Made by a program: the position numbers and the translations under genes | Part shown: piece after piece, positions 1 to 10,346 of the stretch | Layout of the letters: each line of letters opens with the position of its first letter | Numbering within the stretch: position 1 is the first letter of the stretch | The notes under the pieces: model-generated | Told to the model about the DNA's origin: nothing | What the model saw: the letters and a program-made list of their open reading frames with translations, nothing else | The model's database searches: none | Origin: Streptomyces plumbidurans | Lineage (GTDB): Bacteria > Actinomycetota > Actinomycetes > Streptomycetales > Streptomycetaceae | NCBI RefSeq assembly: GCF_019857225.1 | Contig: NZ_JAFJSY010000001.1 | Span: forward strand, 62,001-126,000 | Length of the DNA: 64,000 nt | Reading direction: 5' to 3'

Positions 1-1140
1 ATCTGGGCGGCGGCCCTGTCCAGCGGCGGCTTCGTCGCCCCCGTCCTGGGCGGGATCACCGGCAACTACGGCTCCTGGCGCTGGGCGTTCGTCGTCGTCA
101 CCGGCCTGGCGCTGATCAGCACCGTGCTCAGTCAGCTGCTGGCGCACAACTCCAGTGCCCCGCAGGGCCGTTCGCTGGACCCGGCGGGTCAGATCACCGT
201 CGGCGTCGGCATGTTCGCCCTGCTCTACGCGGTCATCCAGGGCCCGGAGGACGGCTGGACCGCGACGCCTGTCGTGGTCGCGTATGCCGTCGCCGCCGTG
301 TTCATCGGCCTGTTCGTGGTGGCCGAGCACCGGGCCGCCTCACCCCTGCTGCGGCTGGACCTGTTCAGGAACCGGGCGTTCGCGGTGGCGTCGTTCGTCG
401 CGGTCGTCGGCATGTTCAGCTACCTCGGCACGGCCTACGCGACCAGCATCCGGCTCGGCCCGATCCAGCACCAGAGCCCGCTGCGCGGCTCGTTCGCCTT
501 CATCCTGCTCAACGCCTGGACCCTGCTGCTGATGCCGCTGATCTCCCGGCTGCTGGAGAAGGTCAGCCCGCGGTGGATCCTCGGTGCGGGACTGGGGCTC
601 ATGGCCGCCGGTGACTTCGTCGCCGCCGCCCTGCCAATCCACGACCGCGCCCTGACCTCGCTCATCCTGCCCATCGGCCTGGTCGGAATCGGCTTCGCGC
701 TCACCGTCTCCTCGATCACCGCGACGGCCGTGAACACGGTGGAGGTCCACTACGCGGGCATGGCCAGCGCCTCGACCAGCCTGCTGCGCGACTTCGGCTT
801 CACGCTCGGCCCGGCGGTCATCGGCGCGATCGCGCTGAGTCACGCCGCCGACGAGTTCACCTCGAAGCTGGCCTCCTCCGGCCTCTCGGCACAGGTGAAA
901 GCGGCCGCGGGCCAGGTGGCGGCGGAGGGCGGCCCCCTCGCCGCGAACTCCGTGCCCCCGTCGTCCCCGCCCGGCGGCGCGGCCCCCATCGCCCTGGAGG
1001 CACTCGGCAACGGCTATGCGATCGGCTACGTCGTCTGCGGCATCGCGGCCCTGGCCTGCTGCCTCCTGAGCGTGGTCGCGCTGCGCGGCAAGGGCGACCA
1101 GGACGCCACGACGGGCATCGAACAAGGCTCCCGCATTTGA
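1..1140 (+). CDS. MFS drug/metabolite exporter (DHA2 type), C-terminal part
   Basis: The frame is open from base 1, so the start lies upstream of the window. The visible 379 residues form repeated hydrophobic segments of a 14-TM-type proton antiporter. Near the visible N-terminus a GGFVAPVLGG stretch resembles the antiporter motif C, followed by WRWAFVVVTG, which is characteristic of EmrB/QacA-like proteins. A long Ala/Pro/Gly-rich loop precedes the last TM helix, and the tail is charged. It lies upstream of, and co-directional with, the PKS and halogenase genes, so it is the likely exporter or self-resistance pump of that pathway (inference). The substrate cannot be read from sequence. Confidence 0.85.
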   Translation: MWAAALSSGGFVAPVLGGITGNYGSWRWAFVVVTGLALISTVLSQLLAHNSSAPQGRSLDPAGQITVGVGMFALLYAVIQGPEDGWTATPVVVAYAVAAVFIGLFVVAEHRAASPLLRLDLFRNRAFAVASFVAVVGMFSYLGTAYATSIRLGPIQHQSPLRGSFAFILLNAWTLLLMPLISRLLEKVSPRWILGAGLGLMAAGDFVAAALPIHDRALTSLILPIGLVGIGFALTVSSITATAVNTVEVHYAGMASASTSLLRDFGFTLGPAVIGAIALSHAADEFTSKLASSGLSAQVKAAAGQVAAEGGPLAANSVPPSSPPGGAAPIALEALGNGYAIGYVVCGIAALACCLLSVVALRGKGDQDATTGIEQGSRI

Positions 1141-1252
1141 GCAATTTGCAGAACAGGTGACCATTTCGCGGATACCCCGGGGAACGTGTAACACGGCAGC
1201 GGGTCGCGCGCGCTGACATACAGGCACAGTGACGCGTCAGATGGGAAATCAA

Positions 1253-1615
1253 GTGAGCAATTTCGACCCCGCGCCGGGATATCAGAGCTACGACCGGCCC
1301 CCCGAGTACCCGCACCGCAACGAACGCAGAGACCCCGGCAGCGGGACCCGCAGGGCGGCCCTGGTCATTCACACGATCGCCGACATCGCGGCCGCCTTTC
1401 TGGGCCTGTGGATCGTGCTCTACCTGCTCGAAGCCAACCGGGACAATGTTTTCGTGGAGTTCGTGCACTCCGTGGCGAACGCACTGGCCTGGTGGTCACA
1501 GGATATTTTCACCATGGACACAGAAAGCCTGCGCGTTCTCCTCAATTTCGGTCTTCCGGCGCTGATTTATCTGGCCGTCGGACATGGCATCTCGGTGCGG
1601 CTCAGCCGCGTCTGA
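1253..1615 (+). CDS. small membrane protein, unknown function
   Basis: About 120 aa. The N-terminus is hydrophilic, Pro/Tyr/Arg-rich (MSNFDPAPGYQSYD...). Two hydrophobic segments follow, about residues 35-58 and 95-115, joined by an acidic/aromatic loop. I chose the GTG at 1253, preceded by GGGAA at suitable distance; GTG 1229 or ATG 1241 in the same frame would add 8 or 4 residues. It lies between the exporter and the PKS on the same strand, so it may belong to the same locus. I do not recognise the family. Confidence 0.6.
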   Translation: MSNFDPAPGYQSYDRPPEYPHRNERRDPGSGTRRAALVIHTIADIAAAFLGLWIVLYLLEANRDNVFVEFVHSVANALAWWSQDIFTMDTESLRVLLNFGLPALIYLAVGHGISVRLSRV

Positions 1616-1663
1616 CCATATTTCCTCCAATGGCTCGCGCCACCTGATTGAGGTCCTGAGAAA

Positions 1664-1897
1664 GTGACACCCGAATCCAGCGGACACGAACATCTGCCGG
1701 TCTACGAAAGCCTGCTCCGTGAGCGCGGTGATGTCGTGGCGGAAGCCCGCGTGGCGGCCGAGCACCTGCAGCACCAGGCACCGCAGCCGCCCGGCGGCCA
1801 CGCACAGGTCCCCGCACCGCACCATCATCCTGTCCACCGGCAGGGGCCCCACCACCCCCAGCACCCCCAGCACCCCCACCACCCCCAGCACCAGTGA
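1664..1897 (+). CDS. small His/Pro/Gln-rich protein
   Basis: 77 aa from GTG 1664, with GAGG about 10 nt upstream. The first half is an ordinary charged helical sequence (VYESLLRERGDVVAEARVAA). The second half is low complexity and dominated by His, Pro and Gln, ending in HPQ/HPH triplets encoded by a 9-bp tandem repeat. The His-rich tail could bind divalent metal, but that is inference. It lies directly upstream of the PKS, separated by 188 nt containing a hairpin, so it may be transcribed separately. Family not recognised. Confidence 0.55.
   Translation: MTPESSGHEHLPVYESLLRERGDVVAEARVAAEHLQHQAPQPPGGHAQVPAPHHHPVHRQGPHHPQHPQHPHHPQHQ
1853..1888 (+). repeat. four 9-bp tandem repeats, CACCCCCAG type
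   Basis: Four consecutive copies, the third ending AC instead of AG. They are in frame and encode HPQ-HPQ-HPH-HPQ at the end of the small His/Pro-rich protein. Each copy carries a C5 run, so the opposite strand has regularly spaced G5 runs with G-quadruplex potential. Confidence 0.85.
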
Positions 1898-1907
1898 GTG
1901 CGCCGCG

Positions 1908-1940
1908 GGGGCAGATCGCCGGCTGACGGCCGACTGCCCC
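1908..1940 (+). terminator. hairpin between small gene and PKS
   Basis: GGGGCAG at 1908-1914 is the inverse of CTGCCCC at 1934-1940, and the intervening sequence holds a smaller GCCG/CGGC pairing. It begins 11 nt after the stop of the small His/Pro-rich gene. No U-tract follows, as is usual in Streptomyces. It could end that transcript or be a leader structure of the PKS mRNA. Confidence 0.35.
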
Positions 1941-2085
1941 TGCGGAGCGCACGCACCGGCGCCCTTGCGCCACGCTCCCGGAATCTGCGATCTTTCGGCC
2001 CCTCTCCCCGTAGGCTCAACCCTGCTGGCCTGCAAGGAAGTTGAAAGTCGACCGTGCTTCGGCGTCGGTCGGAGGGGGCGGGGAA

Positions 2086-5000
2086 ATGACGCACCAGGGG
2101 CTGATCCGGCCGCTGCCGGAGCTGCTGAAGCAGCACGCGGAGAGGTCGCCGTCCCGCGTTGCGTACGCCGACGACGCGCGCGCCGTCACCTACGAGGAGC
2201 TGGAGCAGCGCACCGCGCGCCTGGCCGCGTATCTCGCCCGCACGGGCCTGCGCCGTGGCGAGCGGGTCGCGATCCGCCTCGGCAACGGCGTGGAGACGGT
2301 GGAGGTCCTGCTGGCCGTCCTGCGGGCGGGGGCGGTCGGGGTGCCGCTCAACCCCCGTTCCTCCGACGCCGAGTTCGCCCACTTCCTCCAGGACAGCGGC
2401 GCCTCGGTCCTCGTCACCGACCCCGCGCACCTGGCCCGACCGCACCACCTCGGCCCCGCGTCCGGCGGTCCACGCATCCTGCTCACCGGCACGGGCCCCG
2501 TGCCGCCGAACGCGCCGGACGGCACGGTCCTGCTGCGAGCCGCGGCCGACGAACCCGGCGGGCCGCCCCGGGACGATCTCGGGCTCGACGAGCCGGCCTG
2601 GATGCTCTACACCTCGGGCACCACCCACCGCCCCAAAGGCGTGGTGTCCACGCAGCGTGCCGCGCTGTGGTCGACGGCGGCCTGCTACGCCCCGCTGTTC
2701 GGGCTCTCGCCGGAGGACCGGCTGCTGTGGCCGCTGCCGCTGTTCCACAGCTTCGGGCACTCACTCGCCGTCCTGGGCGTCACCGCCGTCGGCGCGAGCG
2801 CCCGCATCATGCCCGACCTCCTCGCACCCGATGCCCTGTTGGCCGAGCTGAGCACACCTCACCGGGCCCTGGAAGGTCCCTACACCATGCTGGCCGGGGT
2901 GCCCGCGACCTACCACCAGCTGACGGCCTCGGCCGCGGCCTCGGACCAGACCGCCCCGCCCGGCCTGCGCGTCTGTGTGGTGGCGGGCGCGCCGAGCGGA
3001 GCAGCCCTCCGCGGCTCCGTGGAGGCGCTGCTGGGGGCGCCGCTGCTCGACGCGTACGGCAGCACCGAGACCTGCGGCATGATCGCCGTGAACCGCCTCG
3101 ACGCACCGCGCGTGGACGGCTCCTGCGGGCCGCCGCTCCCGGGCATGCAGGTGCGGATCGTCGACCCCGGCTCGGGCGCCGACGCCGCGGACGGCGACGA
3201 GGGCGAGATCTGGGTACGCGGTCCGAGCCTGATGACCGGCTACCACAACCGGCCCGAGGAGACCGAGGCCGCGCTGCGGGACGGCTGGTACCGCACCAGA
3301 GACCTCGGCCGCCGCGTCGAGCACGGTCACCTCCGCCTCACCGGCCGGGTCAGCGAGCTGATCATCCGCGGCGGCGAGAACATCCATCCCACGGAGATCG
3401 AGCAGGCTCTGCTGCAGTGTCCCGGCGTACGGGACGCGGTAGTTGTCGGCGTCCCGCACGAGGTACTGGGCGAGGTGCCGGTCGCCTACGTCGTACCGGG
3501 TCCGGAGGGCTTCGAGCCCCGCCGCGTACTGGACGCGTGCCGGGCGCGGCTGGCCGCGTACAAACTGCCCGTGGAGATCCGGGAGATCGCGGCGGTCCCG
3601 CGCACCGCGTCCGGCAAGATCGCCCGCCATGCGGTCGTCGCAGAGCCTGTGCTCAAAGCGGACCGCCGTCCCGCGCAGATCGAAGCCTCGCTACGGCAGC
3701 GGCTGCTGTCCCTCCCGCCCGAGGGACGGGAGCGCGCGCTGCTGGAGGCGGTGCTCGCCGAGACGGCCGACGTCTGCGGTAGCGCAGCGGGCGAACCGCC
3801 GGACGCCGACAGCCCGTTCACCGATCTGGGGCTGACGTCCGTGGGCGCCGTCACCCTGACCGAACGACTCGGCGAGGCGACCGGACTGCGGCTGCCGGCG
3901 ACACTGGTCTTCGATCACCCGACACCCGCGGCGCTGGCCCGGCAGGTGCACCGCACGCTCTTCGTCCCGCAGACCGCCACCGCCGCCCAACCTGCCGCGC
4001 ACCCCGCCGCGGACGACGCCACGGACACCGTTACGGACGAGGTGACAGACACCGTTACGGACGATCCGGTGGTGATCGTCTCGATGGCCTGCCGGTACCC
4101 CGGCGATGTCGAATCGCCCGAGGACCTGTGGCAGTTGGTGGCACAGGGCCGGGACGCGATCTCGGACTTCCCCACCGACCGCGGCTGGGACCTGGACGCC
4201 CTGTACGACCCGGATCCAGACCGGACCGGCACCTCGTACACCCGTAGCGGCGGATTCCTGCACCGGGCCGCGGAGTTCGACGCGGGCCTGTTCGGGATCT
4301 CCCCGCGCGAGGCGCTGGCCATGGACCCGCAGCAGCGGCTGCTGCTGGAGACCTCGTGGGAGCTGTGGGAGCGCGCCGGTCTCGCCCCGGCGGCGCTGCG
4401 CGACAGCGACACGAGTGTCTTCGTGGGCGTGATGCACGGCGATTACTCCGCGCGCCCCGTCGACCCGCACGATCTGGAGGCTTACCTGGCCCTGGGCTCG
4501 ACAGGCAGCGTGGCCTCGGGCCGGATCTCGTACGTCCACGGTCTGCGCGGCCCTTCTGTCACCATCGACACCGCCTGCTCCTCCTCACTGGTGGCCATGC
4601 ACTGGGCAGCGAAGTCGCTGCGCTCCGGAGAGAGTTCGCTGGCCGTGGCGGGCGGGGTGACGGTGATGGCGACCCCGAACGCCTTCACGGCCTTCAGCCG
4701 GCAACGCTCGCTGGCGCCCGACGGCCGCTGCAAGTCCTTCTCGGCGTCGGCGGACGGCACCGCCTGGGCCGAGGGGGTGGGACTGGTACTGCTGGAGCGG
4801 CTGTCCGACGCCCGCCGTCACGGCCATCCCGTCCTGGCCGTGCTGCGCGGCTCCGCGGTCAACTCGGACGGCGCGTCCAACGGCCTGACGGCCCCCAACG
4901 GGGAGGCCCAACAGCGGCTGATCGCAAGCGCTTTGGCCGACGCGGGACTGCGCCCGGGCGACGTGAACGTGGTGGAGGCACACGGCACCGGCACCACCCT

Positions 5001-8000
5001 CGGCGACCCGATCGAGGCACAGGCCCTGCTGGCCACCTACGGACAGGGCAGGCCCGAGGACGGGCCGCCGCTGTTGCTGGGTTCGGTCAAGTCCAACCTC
5101 GGGCACACCCAGGCGGCCGCCGGTGTCGCCGGGGTCATCAAGATGGTGCAGGCCATGCGGCACGAGGAGTTGCCGCGGACGCTGCACGCGCAGACCCCCA
5201 CGCCCCATGTCGACTGGTCGTCCGGCCGGGTCGAGCTGCTGACCGAGCCCCGCCCCTGGCCCGCGACCGACTCCGCGCCACGCCGGGCCGGTGTGTCGGC
5301 CTTCGGCATCGGCGGGACGAACGCGCACGTGATCCTGGAGGAGGCGCCGGCGCCTCTCCGCAAGGCGCCGCACAGCCAGGCCGAAGAACCGAAGCAACCC
5401 GCCACCGTCACCGCGGCGCTGGCGCCCTGGCTGCTGTCCGGCGCCGACGAGCAGGCGCTGCGGGCCCAAGCCCAATGCCTCGCCGATCACTTGGCCACCC
5501 ACCCTGGCCTTTCGTCGGCCGACGTCGCCTTGTCCCTGGCCGTGTCGCGGTCGGCGCTCGCCCACCGAGCGATGGTTCCGGCCGGGGACCGCTCCCACAT
5601 GAGGGCCGCGCTGCGGGCGTTGGCCGACGGCGCCGTCGGCCCCGGACCGTTGCGGGCCGTCGCGGACAACGGGCTGCGCATGGCCTTCCTGTTCACCGGA
5701 CAGGGAGCCCAACGTGCGCGCATGGGCGCGGAGTTGCGTACGGCGTTCCCCGTCTTCGCCGCTGCCCTGGACGAGGTCTGCCGGGAGTTGGACGGCCACC
5801 TCGACCGGCCGCTGGACGCGGTGATGTCGGCCGGGCCGGGTTCGCCGGAGGCCGCCCTCCTCGACCGTACGGACTTCACCCAGGCCGGCCTGTTCGCCTT
5901 CGAGGTCGCCCTGGCCCGGCTGCTGGAGTCCTGGGGCGTGCGCCCCGACTTCCTGGCCGGGCACTCCGTGGGGGAGCTGACGGCGGCCCATGTCGCCGGG
6001 GTGCTCGATCTGCCCGACGCGGCCCGACTCGTCGCGGCGCGCGGCCGGTTGATGCAGGCCCTGCCCGCCGGCGGCGCGATGGTGGCCCTGCACGCGACCG
6101 AGGACGAGGTCCGCAGGGCTCTCGACAACGCCGGTGAGCGGGTGTCGATCGCGGCCGTCAACGGGCCGCGCTCGGTGGTGATTTCCGGCGTACGGGAGAC
6201 GGTGCTCGCCGTCGCGGCCGGGTTCGAGGCCCGCGGCCGCCGTACCGTACGGCTGCGGGTCGCTCATGCCTTCCACTCACCGCTGATGGAGCCGATGCTC
6301 GACGACTTCCGGCGGGTGGCACAGGAGTTGACCTTCCGGCCGCCGCGGATCCCGGTGGTCTCGGCAGTGACGGGCCGGCCGGCCGAGGCCGCTGAGCTGT
6401 GTTCCGCGGACTACTGGGTGGGGCATGTCCGCCGGCCCGTGCGGTTCGCGGACGCCGTGCGCTGTCTCGGGGACCAGGGAGCCTCGGCCTTCCTGGAGGT
6501 CGGTCCCGGTGCCGGGCTCACGGCCGTGGCCGAGGACTGCCTCACCGACGAGGCCCTGTTCGTCGCCGCTGTTCGCGGCGGCGAGCCGGAACCGCAGGCT
6601 CTGCTCTCCGCGGTGGGCCACCTCCACGTGCGCGGGGCGCGCATCGACTGGCCCGCCGTGTTCGCGGACACCGGTGCTCGACCAGTGGACCTGCCGACGT
6701 ACGCCTTCCAGCGGCAGCGGTACTGGCTGGATGCCCTGCCCACTCCACAACCCGCCGCGTCCGCGTACGGCCATCCATGGCTGGGCCCGGCGTTCGCCGT
6801 GCCGGACGTCGACCGCACCGTGTTCACCGGTCTGCTCTCCACCGCGGCCCACCCGTGGCTCGCCGACCACGTGATCGCCGGGAAAGTCGTCGTGCCGTCA
6901 ACGGTGTTCGCGGAGACGGCGGTTGCGGCGGGTCGCGAGATCGGATGTGCCGCACTCGAAGAGCTGGTGGTGCTGGCCCCGCTCGCGCTCCCCTCGGCTG
7001 CGGACGTGCGCCTGCAGGTCGTCGTGGGCGCGGCGGACGAATCGGGTCGCCGCCCCGTCGACATCCACGCCCGCCCGGACACCCCGGACGCCTCATGGAC
7101 CCGGCACATCACGGGCCTGCTCGGCCCGGCCCCCACCCCTCCCCCATCACGGGACACGGCATGGCCGCCACAGGACGCGACCGCGATCGACTTCACGGGC
7201 GCCTACGACGACCTCGCGGACACCGGGCTCGCCTACGGCCCGGCGTTCCGGTGCGTGCGTGCGATGTGGCGGCGGGGGGACGAACTGTTCGCGGAAGTGC
7301 GATTGCCTGACGCCGAGTTGGGGCGCAGCAACCGATTCGGCGTCCATCCGGCCCTGCTGGACGCGGCGCTTCACGCTGCCCTTCTCGGCGGTTCCGCGAA
7401 CTCTTCGGGCGCGCCCGGCGCGGTACGGGTGCCCTTCACCTGGAACGGGTTCCGGCTCCACGGAACGGGACTCGCGCAGGCACGGGTACGGATCACTGTC
7501 GGCGGGACAGACAAAGTCACGGTGACCCTGGAAGACCCGACCGGCCACCCGTTGGCTGAGTTGGACTCCCTGATCACCCGTGAACTCCCTGGCCGGGATG
7601 AGGACTTGACGGGCCGCGCCCTGTTCCGTCCCGAGTGGATCGAAGTAGCGGGCGAGCACTCCGCGGACACCGCGCGCTGGGTCCTCCGGGACGACGTGGA
7701 CGACGCACCGGACCTGCGCGCGTCGCTCCCCGGCCTGTCCGAGACCGACGTACCGGAGCCGGACACGGTCGTTGTCACGGCCGTTGCCGACTCGACGAAC
7801 CCCGATCCGCTCGTCGGCGTGCGGCTCCTGACCGACAAGGTGCTCCGCACGCTGCAGGACTGGCAGGACGATCCGCGGACGGCGGGCTCGCGCCTGGTGG
7901 TCGTCACACGGTCAGCGACCGCACCGGATCCGGATCCGGCCGGGGCGGCGGTGTGGGGTCTGGTGCGGGCGGCGCAGGCGGAGCTTCCCGGGCGGATCGT

Positions 8001-10317
8001 GCTTGTCGACACCGACGGACAGCCCGGCTCGCTACGGCGGTTGCATGCGGCCGTGGGCACCGGGGAGCCCCAGATTGCCATTGTAAATGGGCAGTTGACG
8101 GTGCCTCGGCTGGTTTCGGCCGCCGCCGCAGGCCCGGGGAAGACCGAAGGCATGGCGAAGGCCGAAGTCCCGGCGAAGACCGAAGACCGGGCGGCGGCCC
8201 CCGACGCTCCAGCACTCGCCTTCCAAACTAACGGCACCGTCCTGATCACCGGTGGCACCGGCGCCCTGGGCGCGGAGTTCGCCCGTCACCTCGTGACCTC
8301 GTACGGCGTGCGCCATCTGCTGCTGATCGGGCGCCGCGGACCCGATGCGCCGGGTGCCGGGGAACTGCGGGCGGAGCTTGAGAAGTTGGGTGCCGAGGTG
8401 CAGATCGTGGCCTGCGACGCGGGTGACCGGGACGCGTTGGCCGAAGTGATCGGGGGGTGCGCCCCCGCGCTGACCGCCGTGGTGCATGCGGCCGGGGTGC
8501 TGGACGACGGCGTACTGGCCTCACTGACCCCGGACCGGATGGCCGCGGTGCTGCGTCCGAAGGTGGACGCGGCCTGGCATCTGCACGAGCTGACAAAGGA
8601 GTTGGATCTGACGGCGTTCGTCCTGTTCTCCTCCGTGTCGGGCCTGCTGGGCCGCGCCGGACAGGGCAACTACGCGGCGGCCAACGCGTTCCTGGACGCT
8701 CTGGCCCGTCATCGCGCCCGACTGGGGCTGCCCTCTCTGTCGTTGGCATGGGGCCCGTGGGAGTCCGAGGGCGGTATGGCCGGTGCGCTGCAGCCGAAGG
8801 GGGACGCGTTGCGACCGCTGTCCGCGGCGCAGGGTCTGGCCCTGTTCGACGCGGCGCTCCGTGCGGACGAACCTGTGCTGGCGCCGGTTCTGCTGGACCG
8901 GACCGCGCTCCGTTCCGGCGGTGAGCAGGTGCCGCCTCTGCTGCGCGACCTGGTACGCCCCGCCGCGTCCCGCGACCAGAGCCAAGCCACCGAGGGAAAC
9001 CGACCGGGTCCTGAGCAGGCCTGGCAGCCGGGAGCCTGGCGCAAGGTGCTGGCCGAGATTCCGGCCGGCCAACGCCAGGCGAAACTGGTGGAGTTGATGA
9101 ACGCGGACGTGGCCGCAGTTCTCGGCTACCCGGACGCCGACGCGCTTCCGGACGGCAGGTCCTTCATCGAGCTGGGCTTCGACTCTCTGATGGCGGTGCA
9201 GGTACGCAACCGGCTGAGTATGGCCCTGCGGCTCCGGCTGCCCGCCGCCATGGTGTTCGAGCATCCGACGGCCGCGGACCTGGCCGCCTTCGTCCTGGAC
9301 CTGCTCCGGGACGACCTTCCTGCCCAGACGCCGGACGCCGTGCGGGGGCCGGACACCATCCCGACGCAGGACATCATCCAGACGCCGGACGCCGGCCAAT
9401 CAGCGAGCGAAAGGCAACGGCCGCAGCCCCGGCCCCCGCAGACCCTGGCCTCCCTCTACCGGCGCGTCTGTGAGACGGGCCGGGTGGTCGACGCGATGCA
9501 CATGCTGGTCACGGCGTCCTGGGCAGTGCCGGCCTTCGAGGCGGCCGACCACCAGCGGCATGCGCTGCCCCCGGTGCGTCGCGCGTCCGGTTCCGGGCGT
9601 GGCCCGGTGCTCGTCTTCTTCCCGGGCACCAACCCGCCGTTCGCCGCGCCGGGCGGGGAGTTCGCCCGCTTCCACGCTTGTTTCGATGGCGAGTTGGACG
9701 TGTTCGAGTTCCCGCATCCCGGCATCGGCGCGGGCGCGGCCGTACCGGCCGACCTGGAGGCTCTCGCCGTCACGCACGCCGAGTCGGTGCTGCGGCAGGT
9801 GGGCGGCAGACCGTTCGTGGTCGTGGGGGCCAGCACCGGGGGCGCCGTGGCGCACACCGTGACCCGGCGGTTGGAGGCGATGGGTGCCGCGCCTGCCGCG
9901 CAGGTGCTGCTGGACACGTATCTCATCGACGACGGCAACAGCGCCGAGCACTGGCTGCTGTCCCTGCCCGCGGTCATCGCACCGCACCTGGGCGGCAACG
10001 AGTTCACCGGCGACGAGGACGCCGGGGTCGCGGCGATGGGGGCGTACACCCGCATGTTCCGCGGCTGGCACCCGGAGCAGGTCGCCACTCCCACCCTGCT
10101 CGTGCGTGCCACCCGGCCGACGCCCGAGATGGGGGCGCAGGCCGCGCCGGACGAGTGGCGCACCTCCTGGCCGCTGCCGCATACGCAACTGGACGCCCCC
10201 GGCGACCACTTCTCGTTCCTTCAGGAACACGCCGGCACCACGGTGGCGGCGGTCCGCACCTGGATCGACTCCCTCCCGGTCCGGCCCAACTCTCCCGCTC
10301 GCGAAGGAGAACAGTGA
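2086..10317 (+). CDS. type I polyketide synthase: AMP ligase-ACP-KS-AT-DH-KR-ACP-TE
   Basis: 2743 aa from ATG 2086, which has GGAGG 10 nt upstream; TTG 2041 in frame is less likely. Order of domains: acyl/aryl-AMP ligase about 1-520 (YTSGTT 175-180, SGK with K511); ACP1 (LTS, Ser585); KS about 660-1085 (Cys831, His966, His1007); AT about 1200-1490 (GHSVGE, Ser1294; HAFHS 1394-1398, the malonyl-CoA signature); DH about 1570-1850 (His1595 in HxxxGxxxxP, Asp1759); KR to about 2240 (GGTGALG from 2056, LDD at 2139-2141 as in B-type KRs, Ser2183, Tyr2196); ACP2 (GFDSL, Ser2367); TE (GASTGG, Ser2583). No ER or MT. All catalytic residues seem intact. The ligase-ACP start resembles, from memory, aminobenzoate-type loading didomains such as rifamycin RifA, so an aryl acid starter is plausible. 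One reducing module with its own TE implies a cinnamoyl-like product, or a polyene if it iterates. Confidence 0.93.
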   Translation: MTHQGLIRPLPELLKQHAERSPSRVAYADDARAVTYEELEQRTARLAAYLARTGLRRGERVAIRLGNGVETVEVLLAVLRAGAVGVPLNPRSSDAEFAHFLQDSGASVLVTDPAHLARPHHLGPASGGPRILLTGTGPVPPNAPDGTVLLRAAADEPGGPPRDDLGLDEPAWMLYTSGTTHRPKGVVSTQRAALWSTAACYAPLFGLSPEDRLLWPLPLFHSFGHSLAVLGVTAVGASARIMPDLLAPDALLAELSTPHRALEGPYTMLAGVPATYHQLTASAAASDQTAPPGLRVCVVAGAPSGAALRGSVEALLGAPLLDAYGSTETCGMIAVNRLDAPRVDGSCGPPLPGMQVRIVDPGSGADAADGDEGEIWVRGPSLMTGYHNRPEETEAALRDGWYRTRDLGRRVEHGHLRLTGRVSELIIRGGENIHPTEIEQALLQCPGVRDAVVVGVPHEVLGEVPVAYVVPGPEGFEPRRVLDACRARLAAYKLPVEIREIAAVPRTASGKIARHAVVAEPVLKADRRPAQIEASLRQRLLSLPPEGRERALLEAVLAETADVCGSAAGEPPDADSPFTDLGLTSVGAVTLTERLGEATGLRLPATLVFDHPTPAALARQVHRTLFVPQTATAAQPAAHPAADDATDTVTDEVTDTVTDDPVVIVSMACRYPGDVESPEDLWQLVAQGRDAISDFPTDRGWDLDALYDPDPDRTGTSYTRSGGFLHRAAEFDAGLFGISPREALAMDPQQRLLLETSWELWERAGLAPAALRDSDTSVFVGVMHGDYSARPVDPHDLEAYLALGSTGSVASGRISYVHGLRGPSVTIDTACSSSLVAMHWAAKSLRSGESSLAVAGGVTVMATPNAFTAFSRQRSLAPDGRCKSFSASADGTAWAEGVGLVLLERLSDARRHGHPVLAVLRGSAVNSDGASNGLTAPNGEAQQRLIASALADAGLRPGDVNVVEAHGTGTTLGDPIEAQALLATYGQGRPEDGPPLLLGSVKSNLGHTQAAAGVAGVIKMVQAMRHEELPRTLHAQTPTPHVDWSSGRVELLTEPRPWPATDSAPRRAGVSAFGIGGTNAHVILEEAPAPLRKAPHSQAEEPKQPATVTAALAPWLLSGADEQALRAQAQCLADHLATHPGLSSADVALSLAVSRSALAHRAMVPAGDRSHMRAALRALADGAVGPGPLRAVADNGLRMAFLFTGQGAQRARMGAELRTAFPVFAAALDEVCRELDGHLDRPLDAVMSAGPGSPEAALLDRTDFTQAGLFAFEVALARLLESWGVRPDFLAGHSVGELTAAHVAGVLDLPDAARLVAARGRLMQALPAGGAMVALHATEDEVRRALDNAGERVSIAAVNGPRSVVISGVRETVLAVAAGFEARGRRTVRLRVAHAFHSPLMEPMLDDFRRVAQELTFRPPRIPVVSAVTGRPAEAAELCSADYWVGHVRRPVRFADAVRCLGDQGASAFLEVGPGAGLTAVAEDCLTDEALFVAAVRGGEPEPQALLSAVGHLHVRGARIDWPAVFADTGARPVDLPTYAFQRQRYWLDALPTPQPAASAYGHPWLGPAFAVPDVDRTVFTGLLSTAAHPWLADHVIAGKVVVPSTVFAETAVAAGREIGCAALEELVVLAPLALPSAADVRLQVVVGAADESGRRPVDIHARPDTPDASWTRHITGLLGPAPTPPPSRDTAWPPQDATAIDFTGAYDDLADTGLAYGPAFRCVRAMWRRGDELFAEVRLPDAELGRSNRFGVHPALLDAALHAALLGGSANSSGAPGAVRVPFTWNGFRLHGTGLAQARVRITVGGTDKVTVTLEDPTGHPLAELDSLITRELPGRDEDLTGRALFRPEWIEVAGEHSADTARWVLRDDVDDAPDLRASLPGLSETDVPEPDTVVVTAVADSTNPDPLVGVRLLTDKVLRTLQDWQDDPRTAGSRLVVVTRSATAPDPDPAGAAVWGLVRAAQAELPGRIVLVDTDGQPGSLRRLHAAVGTGEPQIAIVNGQLTVPRLVSAAAAGPGKTEGMAKAEVPAKTEDRAAAPDAPALAFQTNGTVLITGGTGALGAEFARHLVTSYGVRHLLLIGRRGPDAPGAGELRAELEKLGAEVQIVACDAGDRDALAEVIGGCAPALTAVVHAAGVLDDGVLASLTPDRMAAVLRPKVDAAWHLHELTKELDLTAFVLFSSVSGLLGRAGQGNYAAANAFLDALARHRARLGLPSLSLAWGPWESEGGMAGALQPKGDALRPLSAAQGLALFDAALRADEPVLAPVLLDRTALRSGGEQVPPLLRDLVRPAASRDQSQATEGNRPGPEQAWQPGAWRKVLAEIPAGQRQAKLVELMNADVAAVLGYPDADALPDGRSFIELGFDSLMAVQVRNRLSMALRLRLPAAMVFEHPTAADLAAFVLDLLRDDLPAQTPDAVRGPDTIPTQDIIQTPDAGQSASERQRPQPRPPQTLASLYRRVCETGRVVDAMHMLVTASWAVPAFEAADHQRHALPPVRRASGSGRGPVLVFFPGTNPPFAAPGGEFARFHACFDGELDVFEFPHPGIGAGAAVPADLEALAVTHAESVLRQVGGRPFVVVGASTGGAVAHTVTRRLEAMGAAPAAQVLLDTYLIDDGNSAEHWLLSLPAVIAPHLGGNEFTGDEDAGVAAMGAYTRMFRGWHPEQVATPTLLVRATRPTPEMGAQAAPDEWRTSWPLPHTQLDAPGDHFSFLQEHAGTTVAAVRTWIDSLPVRPNSPAREGEQ

Positions 10318-10346
10318 CAACCGAGCACTGGAGAACAGAACAGTGA
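10314..10346 (+). other. 10-codon minigene linking PKS and halogenase
   Basis: GTG 10314 overlaps the PKS stop (TGA 10315-10317) and has AAGGAG just upstream. The frame encodes [10 protein letters not shown] and stops at TGA 10344-10346, which overlaps the halogenase GTG at 10343. The segment around each GTG is nearly the same (GGAGAACA...GTGACA...GAG..ACT), so the minigene looks like a local duplication of the halogenase start region. It may relay ribosomes from the PKS to the halogenase. Expression is unproven. Confidence 0.45.

Noticed and set aside
2041..2085. TTG 2041 as PKS start
   Set aside because: ATG 2086 has a much better RBS, and [14 protein letters not shown] matches where ligase domains begin; the extra 15 residues are the RBS itself translated.
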